Assembly (NCBI RefSeq): GCF_012912005.1
Contig: NZ_JABBEA010000011.1
Location: 124,001 to 188,000, forward strand
Direction of reading: 5' to 3'
Source: Paenibacillus sp. SZ31
GTDB taxonomy: Bacteria > Bacillota > Bacilli > Paenibacillales > Paenibacillaceae
DNA: 64,000 bases
The translations under genes were made by a program, and so were the position numbers. Below the pieces are notes generated by a model. The model searched no databases. It was not told the DNA's origin and saw only the letters and a list, made by a program, of their open reading frames with translations. This document shows, one piece after another, positions 43,621-50,577 of the stretch. Every line of letters begins with the position of its first letter. Position 1 is the first letter of the stretch.

Positions 43621-44964
43621 GTGACAGAACTTAAAATACCAAAGCGGCTGACCACCGCACTTGTAAATTCATTGACAGCTGGTGTTGTCCCGCGAATTGG
43701 ACTGGAGCAGATTGCTGTCGGCCGGAAACCGGAAGTGGAAGCCATCTTGCGGGATATGGACAATATTGCCGAGGGCGGTGCAGCATTTAAACTCATTACG
43801 GGCCGTTACGGCAGTGGTAAAAGCTTTCTTTTGCAGATGATTCGTAACTATGCCATGGATCGTGATTTCGTTGTGGCAGATGCGGATCTGTCACCGGAGC
43901 GACGATTGGTGGGTACCAAAGGTCAGGGACTTGCCACATACCGCGAACTGATGACTCGTCTGTCTACACGCACACGCCCGGATGGGGGAGCGTTGGAACC
44001 GATTTTGCAAAAATGGATCGCAGGGCTACAACAATCCACGATGCAGACTCAGAACCTGCGCCCGGATGATCCCGCTCTGCCGCTGGAAGTAGAGAAACAG
44101 ATCTATGCGGTGACGGGTGAGATGCAGAATCTGGTTCACGGATTTGATTTTGCCAAGGTGCTGGCATCTTATTGGAATGGGTACAAGCTGGCTGATGATG
44201 ATCGCAAACAGGCGGCGCTTCGCTGGCTTCGAGGAGAATTTGCAACCAAAACGGAAGCGAAAAAAGAACTGGCTGTTGGGGTCATTATCGACGATGACAA
44301 CTGGTATGACTACTTCAAATTATGGTCTGAATTCACAGCGCGCATTGGGTACAAAGGATTGCTGTTGTTCATTGATGAAGCGGTGAATCTGTACAAAATT
44401 ACAAACAGCGTCTCCCGTCAAAGCAACTATGAGAAATTGCTGACCATGTTCAATGATACGATGCAGGGCAAGGTAGAGCACCTGGGCATATTTGTGGGCG
44501 GTACGCCGCAATTTGTGGAGGATGAACGACGCGGACTATACAGCTATGAAGCGCTTCGCTCCAGGCTTATTGATGGTCGTTATGCAACCAAAGCGTACGC
44601 GAATTATACAGGTCCGATCCTGAAACTGGCGATGTTATCGCATGAAGAGATTCTGATTCTGCTCCAGAAGCTGCGACAGATTCATGCCCTGCATTTTGGA
44701 TACAGTGCAAGTCTGACGGATGAACAATTGGTTGATTTTATGCAAACGGCGGTGAACCGACTGGGGGCGGATGAATTGCTGACCACGCGTGAAGTGGTAC
44801 GAGATTTTATGGATGTACTGCATACGTTACACCAGAATCCTGAAGTGACTTATACTCAATTACTTGGCGAGCGGGTTGTGAAACCTCAGGAAACGGGTAA
44901 AGGGGCAGGTGCTTCAGCAAATACGGATGATCTGGACGACTTTCTGGCGGAGTTTGAATTATGA
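43621..44964 (+). CDS. BrxD-like P-loop ATP-binding protein (DUF2791 type)
   Basis: This is a 447-residue ATPase with GTG 43621 behind AGAGGTGA. Walker A is GRYGSGKSF (about 62-70) and Walker B is GLLLFIDEAVNLYK (about 249). It starts with RLTTALVNSLTAGVVPRIGLEQIAVGR, then GTKGQGLATYRELM, and ends in an acidic ATDDLDDFLAEFEL-like tail. The middle has GIFVGGTPQFVEDERRGLYSYEALRSRL, characteristic of the BREX BrxD/DUF2791 group. BrxD accompanies the helicase BrxHI in type 6 BREX phage-defence loci. Its stop overlaps the helicase start by 4 bp (ATGA), so the two products are made together. Confidence 0.85.
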   Translation: MTELKIPKRLTTALVNSLTAGVVPRIGLEQIAVGRKPEVEAILRDMDNIAEGGAAFKLITGRYGSGKSFLLQMIRNYAMDRDFVVADADLSPERRLVGTKGQGLATYRELMTRLSTRTRPDGGALEPILQKWIAGLQQSTMQTQNLRPDDPALPLEVEKQIYAVTGEMQNLVHGFDFAKVLASYWNGYKLADDDRKQAALRWLRGEFATKTEAKKELAVGVIIDDDNWYDYFKLWSEFTARIGYKGLLLFIDEAVNLYKITNSVSRQSNYEKLLTMFNDTMQGKVEHLGIFVGGTPQFVEDERRGLYSYEALRSRLIDGRYATKAYANYTGPILKLAMLSHEEILILLQKLRQIHALHFGYSASLTDEQLVDFMQTAVNRLGADELLTTREVVRDFMDVLHTLHQNPEVTYTQLLGERVVKPQETGKGAGASANTDDLDDFLAEFEL

Positions 44965-47174
44965 GTGATAATCCGTTCTATCGGCTGGCGCCGTTTGTTC
45001 AGGAATTTATTTATAAAAAAAGATGGGAATCGCTTCGGCCTGCCCAGATTGAAGCCTGCAATATTTGCTTTCATACCCCGCATCATATGCTGATTGCGGC
45101 AGGAACGGCCTCCGGCAAGACGGAGGCGGCTTTTTTTCCTGCATTGACCGAGCTGCATGAACGGCCTTCCAAATCGGTTGGTATTTTGTATATTGGACCT
45201 CTGAAAGCCCTGATTAATGACCAATTTGAACGTCTTAAGGATCTGCTATCCGAAGGAAATATTCCGGTTTGGCATTGGCACGGGGACGTACCTCAGGCAG
45301 AGAAAACAAAACTGATGAAGAACCCCTCCGGTGTGCTTCAGATAACGCCAGAATCGCTGGAAGGTCTGCTCATGAATCGACCGAATGCGATCCCGGCGCT
45401 GTTTCATGACCTGCGGTATGTCATCATCGATGAGGTACATGCCTTTATGGGAGCAGATCGGGGCATTCAGGTGCTCAGCGAACTTGCGAGAATCGAGCGT
45501 ATGGCTGGCTGTACACCGCGAAGAGTGGGCTTGTCCGCTACACTTAGTGACTATGATGCGGCTACATCTTGGCTGGCTGCGGGAACGAAGCAAGGTGTCG
45601 ATGTAGTCTCTTCCCCAGGTGGTCGCAAGCTGCGATTGCGGGTGGAACATTTCTCTTTTCCAGATGCACAGGACGAGGAGCAGGCGGAGCAGCTTCATAA
45701 CGCACGTAAAGCGTACTATGACTTCATCTATGAGAGCACACATCGTAAAAAAGCACTGATCTTCACCAACAGCCGTACAGATGCTGAAGTCACCATTCTT
45801 GAGATGCGACGGGTCGCGGCTCGCAGGCAAGAGCGTGATGTGTTCCATGTGCATCATGGAAGTATCTCGGCCATGCTGAGGGAAGAGACGGAAGCAGCCC
45901 TGCGGACCGGATCGGGGCCAGCTGTTGCTGCGGCAACCGTCACGCTTGAACTGGGGATTGATCTGGGCGAGCTGGAACGTGTGGTTCAGCTCGGTGCACC
46001 GTATAGTGCGTCTAGCTTTGTACAGCGTCTGGGACGTTCGGGGAGACGAGAGGACATGGCATCGGAGATGCTTTTTGTATGTCCAGAGGAAGAAGATGAA
46101 GAGGCACAATTGCCAGCACGTATGCCGTGGACGTTGATGCGTGCGATTGCTGTTATTGAACTCTATGTAAAAACGAAATGGGTCGAACCGCTTGAAGCTC
46201 GCAAAATGCCCATAGGTGTACTCTATCATCAGACGATGAGCATGCTGAAAAGCATGGGAGAGGCGGAGCCGAGGGACCTTGAGGAAGCTATCCTTTCGCT
46301 GGCCCCATTTGCGTTGATTAGACCTGATCAATATCAGGTATTCCTGAATTACCTCATCGATACAGATCATCTGCAATGGACAGAGGATCGAACGTTGATC
46401 ATCGGTCTGACCGGTGAGAAAATCGTGAATAATTATCGCTTCTACGCAGTCTTCAAGGATGATGAAGAGCATAAAGTACTGAACGGATCTGAAGAGATTG
46501 GTTCGATTACAACTGTGCCCCCACCTGGCTATTGCTTCTCGCTCGCAGGCAAACTGTGGAAAGTGGAAGAGGTCGATCACAAGCACAAGGCTGTGTATGT
46601 GAAGTCTGCAAAAGGTAAGGTAGATACGTTATGGCTTGGCGCGGGAGGAGATATTCATACGTCGGTAGTACAGAAAATGCGTGAAGTGTTATCCGACTCG
46701 ACCATCTATCCCTACCTGTCACCGCAAGCCGTCAATCGACTGGAACGGGCACGCCGACTCGCTCGTGAAAGCGGTCTGCTGAAGCAGGTCGTCATTCCGG
46801 CAGGGGGAGATTCGATGTATGTTCTTCCTTGGGTGGGAAGTAAATCGTTCCGTACATTGGAACGACTGATGAAGCATAACCTGTCCAAGAAACTTGCCTT
46901 GCGTTCGGTTGTGCCTATGGAGCCCTATTATTTTGCGGTGTCGGGCAAGGTCGATGAACGAACATTGTTAGCCGAGATTATGAGTGAGTGTCGGACGGCT
47001 GAAGACGCATCTGCGTTACTTGCTGAAGACGAAGCACCTTATCTGGGCAAGTATGATGAATTCGTCGCGCCTCCTTTGATCCGTGAGGCTTTTGCCGTGG
47101 ATGGGCTGGATTTGGATGGATTGAAGGCAGGTTTACAGCAAACATTGGAGTGGGACTCTTCAGGCTCCAAGTGA
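44961..47174 (+). CDS. DEAD/DEAH-box helicase, BrxHI/Lhr-like
   Basis: This is a 737-residue superfamily 2 helicase. Motifs in order: AAGTASGKTEAAFF (I), YIGPLKALINDQ (Ia), QITPESLEG (Ib), VIIDEVHAF (II, DEVH), VGLSATLSD (III), ALIFTNSRTDAE (IV), ATVTLELGIDLGELE (V) and VQRLGRSGRRED (VI), all by about residue 370. The C-terminal 360 residues form an accessory region with no metal-binding cysteines and end in a helical tail. The layout matches the Lhr-like BrxHI helicases of BREX. Translation is coupled to the BrxD-like ATPase. The triad probably acts on DNA, perhaps in defence. That role is inference. Confidence 0.87.
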   Translation: MSDNPFYRLAPFVQEFIYKKRWESLRPAQIEACNICFHTPHHMLIAAGTASGKTEAAFFPALTELHERPSKSVGILYIGPLKALINDQFERLKDLLSEGNIPVWHWHGDVPQAEKTKLMKNPSGVLQITPESLEGLLMNRPNAIPALFHDLRYVIIDEVHAFMGADRGIQVLSELARIERMAGCTPRRVGLSATLSDYDAATSWLAAGTKQGVDVVSSPGGRKLRLRVEHFSFPDAQDEEQAEQLHNARKAYYDFIYESTHRKKALIFTNSRTDAEVTILEMRRVAARRQERDVFHVHHGSISAMLREETEAALRTGSGPAVAAATVTLELGIDLGELERVVQLGAPYSASSFVQRLGRSGRREDMASEMLFVCPEEEDEEAQLPARMPWTLMRAIAVIELYVKTKWVEPLEARKMPIGVLYHQTMSMLKSMGEAEPRDLEEAILSLAPFALIRPDQYQVFLNYLIDTDHLQWTEDRTLIIGLTGEKIVNNYRFYAVFKDDEEHKVLNGSEEIGSITTVPPPGYCFSLAGKLWKVEEVDHKHKAVYVKSAKGKVDTLWLGAGGDIHTSVVQKMREVLSDSTIYPYLSPQAVNRLERARRLARESGLLKQVVIPAGGDSMYVLPWVGSKSFRTLERLMKHNLSKKLALRSVVPMEPYYFAVSGKVDERTLLAEIMSECRTAEDASALLAEDEAPYLGKYDEFVAPPLIREAFAVDGLDLDGLKAGLQQTLEWDSSGSK

Positions 47175-47216
47175 ACATGACGTTTTTGCGTAATAATATT
47201 TTTATACGGAATAGGG

Positions 47217-47245
47217 TTGACACCATCTCACCTCCCATGTAATAT
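47217..47245 (+). promoter_or_regulatory. Sigma-A promoter of the riboswitch leader
   Basis: A perfect TTGACA (47217-47222) and TAATAT (47240-47245) are spaced 17 bp. Transcription would begin near 47252 and run through the aptamer-like RNA at 47290. Confidence 0.75.
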
Positions 47246-47289
47246 ATGAAAAGTCGTCACACACGAATTACATCAAATTGCATATATCA

Positions 47290-47410
47290 TTTCGTATAAC
47301 CTCGCAGGCCGAAAGTGTACACAGGGCGAGGGTCTCTACGGGAAGCCTATACTTCCTAACTACGATGCCAAGGAATCGATGTATTCCTTGCTCGTAGTTA
47401 GGATTTTTTG
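47290..47410 (+). promoter_or_regulatory. Purine-riboswitch-like RNA with terminator, variant P2/L2-L3
   Basis: The aptamer core follows the purine class. P1 pairs TCGTA (47292-47296) with TACGA (47361-47365). J1/2 begins TAA. P2 pairs CCTCGC (47300-47305) with GCGAGG (47326-47331). J2/3 is GTCTCTAC (47332-47339). P3 pairs GGAAG with CTTCC (47341-47356), and J3/1 is AAC, with C at the guanine-pairing position. Departures are a 20-nt apical part on P2 and a 6-nt L3 (CCTATA), so the usual loop kissing is absent or different. A terminator (CCTAACTACGA 47355-47365 against TCGTAGTTAGG 47392-47402, then T6) reuses the 3' side of P1. Ligand binding should therefore prevent termination and switch the gene on. 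Confidence 0.65.
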
Positions 47411-47490
47411 CATTTGCATGGTGTCTGTGACCTTGGCATGAACCAAACATGCGGACGTACTTTTTTGATCATCAGGAGGTTTATTCACAA

Positions 47491-48444
47491 ATGAAATATT
47501 ATCTGTCCGTTCTCGCAGGAGCGATGAGCTATGGCATATTATCCACGATTGTGGTTCTGGCGTACGGCGAAGGGTACAAACTTGGAGAAGTTGTGGGAAC
47601 ACAGCTGATTACGGGTTTTCTCCTATCCTGGATGCTGGCGCTTTACACACGGTTTAGAACCAAACGCAAGTCACAGGCAAACGGCAAATCATCAGGAGCC
47701 GTGGCACAGGTATTCAAACGGTTGACGTGGAAACAACGTCTGTTATTGATGGCTGCCGGAACACCAACAGTAATCACAGGTCTCGTGTATTATCAGTCTT
47801 TACGTTATATCCCGGCTTCACTTGCCATAATCCTGTTGTTCCAGTTCACATGGATTAGCGTATTGATTCAGGCGATTAGCAAACGTCAACGTCCAGATAA
47901 AGTCACGTTCCTGACGTTGATCATTCTGTTCGGCGGAACTTTGCTGGCAGCCGGTTTCCTGGAACAGGGACTGGGTGAGTTCAACGGTCTAGGTATTGCT
48001 CTTGGACTAATGGCAGCCGTTAGTTATTCCCTGTTTGTATTGTTCAGCGGCAAAGCAGTTCCTTCGGCACATCCGGCCTTCCGCAGTGCGTGGATGGTTA
48101 CAGGCGGATTGATCCTGCTGTGCATTTTGTTCCCACCGACATTCCTCTTTAACGGATTGATCTGGAGCCAGTTGCTTGTATTTGGATTGCTGCTTGGATT
48201 CTTCGGGGCTTTCATTCCGCCAGTATTGTTCGCTATCGGCGTTCCACATATTGGTGGTGACATGGCCGGAATCCTGGGTGCAGTGGAGCTTCCAATTGCA
48301 GTACTGCTATCCTCTATCGTGCTCCATGAGCATGTCAGCGGATTGCAATGGTTCGGGGTTATCATTGTGCTCATTGGTGTAGCCCTGCCAGAGTTGTACA
48401 AATTACGCATGAGACGAAGTCGAAGTACCCCGATCTATTCCTGA
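47491..48444 (+). CDS. EamA/DMT family transporter under riboswitch control
   Basis: This is a 317-residue membrane protein; ATG 47491 follows AGGAGG, while the frame opens earlier at 47449. Ten helices in two EamA repeats are visible, for instance YYLSVLAGAMSYGILSTIVV at the start and LQWFGVIIVLIGVALPELY at the end, with a basic loop of about 30 residues after the second helix. DMT carriers of this size are exporters or importers of metabolites. The leader RNA looks like a purine-class ON switch with a C at the ligand-pairing position, so the substrate may be a guanine-related compound being exported. That is inference. Confidence 0.85.
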   Translation: MKYYLSVLAGAMSYGILSTIVVLAYGEGYKLGEVVGTQLITGFLLSWMLALYTRFRTKRKSQANGKSSGAVAQVFKRLTWKQRLLLMAAGTPTVITGLVYYQSLRYIPASLAIILLFQFTWISVLIQAISKRQRPDKVTFLTLIILFGGTLLAAGFLEQGLGEFNGLGIALGLMAAVSYSLFVLFSGKAVPSAHPAFRSAWMVTGGLILLCILFPPTFLFNGLIWSQLLVFGLLLGFFGAFIPPVLFAIGVPHIGGDMAGILGAVELPIAVLLSSIVLHEHVSGLQWFGVIIVLIGVALPELYKLRMRRSRSTPIYS

Positions 48445-48492
48445 GTTATACGAAAAGGGATATGGCGAAACATGAACGGGAATAACCGTAGT

Positions 48493-48518
48493 AAAGCCTG
48501 AGAAATCAGGCTTTTTTT
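48493..48518 (+). terminator. Terminator after EamA gene
   Basis: AAAGCCTGA (48493-48501) pairs with TCAGGCTTT (48506-48514), loop GAAA, then four more T. Confidence 0.85.
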
Positions 48519-48529
48519 ATTTAAATTTT

Positions 48530-48761
48530 CTATATAAATTGAACTAAACATTTACACGAAACGGAGAGGACAGAAATAACCTGAAGAAGCGAAGCTAAAA
48601 GCTTTCTGAAAGAAAGCTGCATCGGAAGCATATACTGTGCCTTTATTCTCGGATTTTACCCTTTGAAAAGGAAATCAAAAAATCTGGGGATAACAGCGAT
48701 CGAAAGGTTGTTCTGTCATCGGAGTGTCCAGTGTAAATATTCTTTAGTTCCACTTATATAG
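48530..48761. repeat. Dispersed MITE-like repeat, copy B (inverted relative to copy A)
   Basis: This 232-bp element runs from CTATATAAATTGAACTAA to TTAGTTCCACTTATATAG. The left 55 bp and the reverse complement of the right 55 bp match imperfectly, sharing CTATATAA, GAACTAA, ATTTACAC, GACAGAA and AACCT. Its reverse complement aligns with copy A (12943-13136). It is longer mainly because the middle carries a different hairpin, AGCTTTC/GAAAGCT (near 48599-48618), where copy A has GCGAA/TTCGC. It begins 12 bp after the EamA terminator, has no ORF, and fills most of the 432-bp gap before the cupredoxin gene. Confidence 0.85.
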
Positions 48762-48876
48762 CTCACCACAATAGCCCAGAGGGGTCATTTTCATTGTCAT
48801 GCGAATCAGGTATGCTTAAAGAATACATCCGTCTGTGAATTGAATATTGATGGGACATCGAATGAGGAGTGTTTAT

Positions 48877-49302
48877 ATGAAAAGCTGGTTTGGAAAAACA
48901 TGGCCTTGGTTGACGCTGGGTCTGACCGTTGTTGTACTGCTTGGATCATTTTTGGTTTATTTTATGGGCAAAGACCTATCCCCGGGATCGGGAAGTGCGG
49001 TAACTGCACAAGCTGAGACTCCGGAGGATTTGAAGGGATATGAAGTCATTGATGTGGACGTGAGCAACGATGGTTTTGGACCAGACGTTATCGAGGTGAA
49101 AGCTGGTGTACCGACCAAAATCAACTTTATTCTGACCCGGTCCGTGACACATGTCAAATCGGTGGGATCACAAAAGCTTGGCATGGATCTATACATGCAA
49201 AAGGGGCCTAATTATTATACGGTCGACAAAGATCTGCCGAAGGGCGAATACGAGATTCACTGCGGTATGTACATGATATACGCAACGATTAAGGTCGTAT
49301 AA
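48877..49302 (+). CDS. Membrane-anchored cupredoxin-domain protein
   Basis: This is a 141-residue protein; ATG 48877 follows GAGGAGTG, and an upstream frame to 48847 lacks a ribosome binding site. An N-terminal TM anchor (about 9-29) is followed by a linker and a cupredoxin-like beta-sandwich (about 52-141) facing outside. Possible copper ligands are the His in TRSVTHVKS and the HCGM motif (His, Cys, Met) near the C-terminus. Related proteins bind copper or transfer electrons at the membrane. No oxidase genes are adjacent, so the partner is unknown. Confidence 0.82.
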   Translation: MKSWFGKTWPWLTLGLTVVVLLGSFLVYFMGKDLSPGSGSAVTAQAETPEDLKGYEVIDVDVSNDGFGPDVIEVKAGVPTKINFILTRSVTHVKSVGSQKLGMDLYMQKGPNYYTVDKDLPKGEYEIHCGMYMIYATIKVV

Positions 49303-49306
49303 GCAG

Positions 49307-49348
49307 AAGGAGCAAAGTTTCGGGTCACCGAGCTTTGCTCCTTTTTTT
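49307..49348 (+). terminator. Terminator after cupredoxin gene
   Basis: GGAGCAAAG (49309-49317) pairs with CTTTGCTCC (49333-49341), followed by a T-run; the loop contains a nested CGG/CCG helix. Confidence 0.85.
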
Positions 49349-49398
49349 GGTGCGTGATATCATGGAAAAGTGGGTAAAATCGATCAGGAGGTGGCGAA

Positions 49399-50421
49399 AT
49401 GAAAGCGCTATTTATTGGAGGGACAGGCACCATCAGTACGGCCATTACGGAGATGCTTGCACAGCAAGGCTGTGAGCTTTATTTGATTAATCGCGGTAAT
49501 CGGAACGATGAGTTGCCGGCAGAAGTCAACGTACTTCAAGCCGATATTAATGACGAGGCACGTGTAGCGGAACTGATTGCTGATCTGGAATTCGATGTTG
49601 TGGCAGACTTTATCGCCTTTGTACCGTCTCAATTGGAGAGAGATTACCGTTTGTTTAAGGATAAAACGAAGCAGTTTATTTTTATAAGTTCAGCATCGGC
49701 GTATCAGACTCCTTTGGCTGATTACCGGATCACGGAAGGGACGCCATTATCGAATCCATATTGGGAGTATTCTCGCAACAAGATTGCGTGTGAAGACTAT
49801 CTGATGAAACAATACCGCGAGCAAGGCTTTCCGGTGACTATTGTGCGTCCGAGCCATACGTATGGGAACCAATCCGTACCTCTCGGAGTTCATGGTGCTC
49901 AAGGCAGTTGGCAGGTTCTCAAGCGCATAAGTGAAGGAAAACCCGTTATCATTCATGGAGATGGCACATCACTGTGGACCATTACGCACAATACTGATTT
50001 TGCCAAAGGGTTTATCGGGCTTATGGGAAATATCCATGCCATTGGTGAATCAGTACATATCACCTCAGATGAATCCGTCACGTGGAATCAGATTCATGAG
50101 ATTATAGCCAGCGTGCTGGGCGTTAAGCTTCATGCGGTACATGTACCCTCCGAGTTCTTGGCAGCATGCAGTGACCAGGATTTGCGCGGCGGGTTGCTAG
50201 GTGACAAAGCCAATACCGTTGTATTCGATAACAGTAAGCTGAAACGGCTTGTTCCGGAATTTGTAGCGACTACAAGAGCTGATCAGGGCATTCGAAGTAC
50301 GATTGAGCACATTCTGGAGCATCCTGAATTACAGACCGAAGATCCGGAATTTGATGTGTGGTGTGACAAGGTCGTTGGCGCGTTGGACGAGGCGTTATTG
50401 AAGATCAGAGATGAGAAATGA
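49399..50421 (+). CDS. NAD-dependent epimerase/dehydratase family protein (extended SDR)
   Basis: This is a 340-residue soluble enzyme with ATG 49399 after AGGAGGTGG. The Rossmann start FIGGTGTIS (about 5-13) binds NAD(P), and LINRG provides the second strand. The active site includes SSASAYQTP, and the catalytic YxxxK is YSRNK near residue 123. The C-terminal half binds the substrate (IVRPSHTYG, VHITSDESVTWNQIHEII). Such enzymes act on nucleotide sugars or isoflavone-type substrates, so the actual reaction is unknown. It appears to stand alone. Confidence 0.85.
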   Translation: MKALFIGGTGTISTAITEMLAQQGCELYLINRGNRNDELPAEVNVLQADINDEARVAELIADLEFDVVADFIAFVPSQLERDYRLFKDKTKQFIFISSASAYQTPLADYRITEGTPLSNPYWEYSRNKIACEDYLMKQYREQGFPVTIVRPSHTYGNQSVPLGVHGAQGSWQVLKRISEGKPVIIHGDGTSLWTITHNTDFAKGFIGLMGNIHAIGESVHITSDESVTWNQIHEIIASVLGVKLHAVHVPSEFLAACSDQDLRGGLLGDKANTVVFDNSKLKRLVPEFVATTRADQGIRSTIEHILEHPELQTEDPEFDVWCDKVVGALDEALLKIRDEK

Positions 50422-50446
50422 GAAGTAAGACGTTCATGATCAACTG

Positions 50447-50475
50447 TTTACATTCATGAGCTGAATCGTTATAAT
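50447..50475 (+). promoter_or_regulatory. Sigma-A promoter of the giant surface protein
   Basis: TTTACA (50447-50452) and a perfect TATAAT (50470-50475) are separated by 17 bp. Transcription should start near 50482, upstream of the hairpin at 50499. Confidence 0.7.
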
Positions 50476-50498
50476 CAAGAAAAAATGACACTTGTTAG

Positions 50499-50552
50499 GG
50501 GAGGCACCCCAACTTAGGACATCGTTCCTTTGTTGGGGTGCCTCCCTTTTTT
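50499..50552 (+). terminator. Attenuator-like terminator in the leader of the giant gene
   Basis: GGGAGGCACCCCAAC (50499-50513) pairs perfectly over 15 bp with GTTGGGGTGCCTCCC (50532-50546), and six T follow. It lies between the predicted promoter and the TTG start at 50578, only 12 bp before the ribosome binding site. It could be an attenuator, or a plain terminator for the SDR gene if the promoter call is wrong. Confidence 0.75.
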
Positions 50553-50577
50553 GGTGTGCCAAAAAGGAGAGCAGACG

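Noticed and set aside
45246-46586. A 446-codon open frame on the minus strand
   Set aside because: It lies wholly antisense to the helicase gene, has no ribosome binding site or family features, and reads as Cys/His/Arg-rich noise. The same holds for antisense frames at 33296-34312 and 12019-12831.
42007-47174. A complete BREX locus
   Set aside because: No brxA, brxB, brxC, methyltransferase pglX or phosphatase-like pglZ gene is present on either side, so only the accessory-type genes can be claimed.
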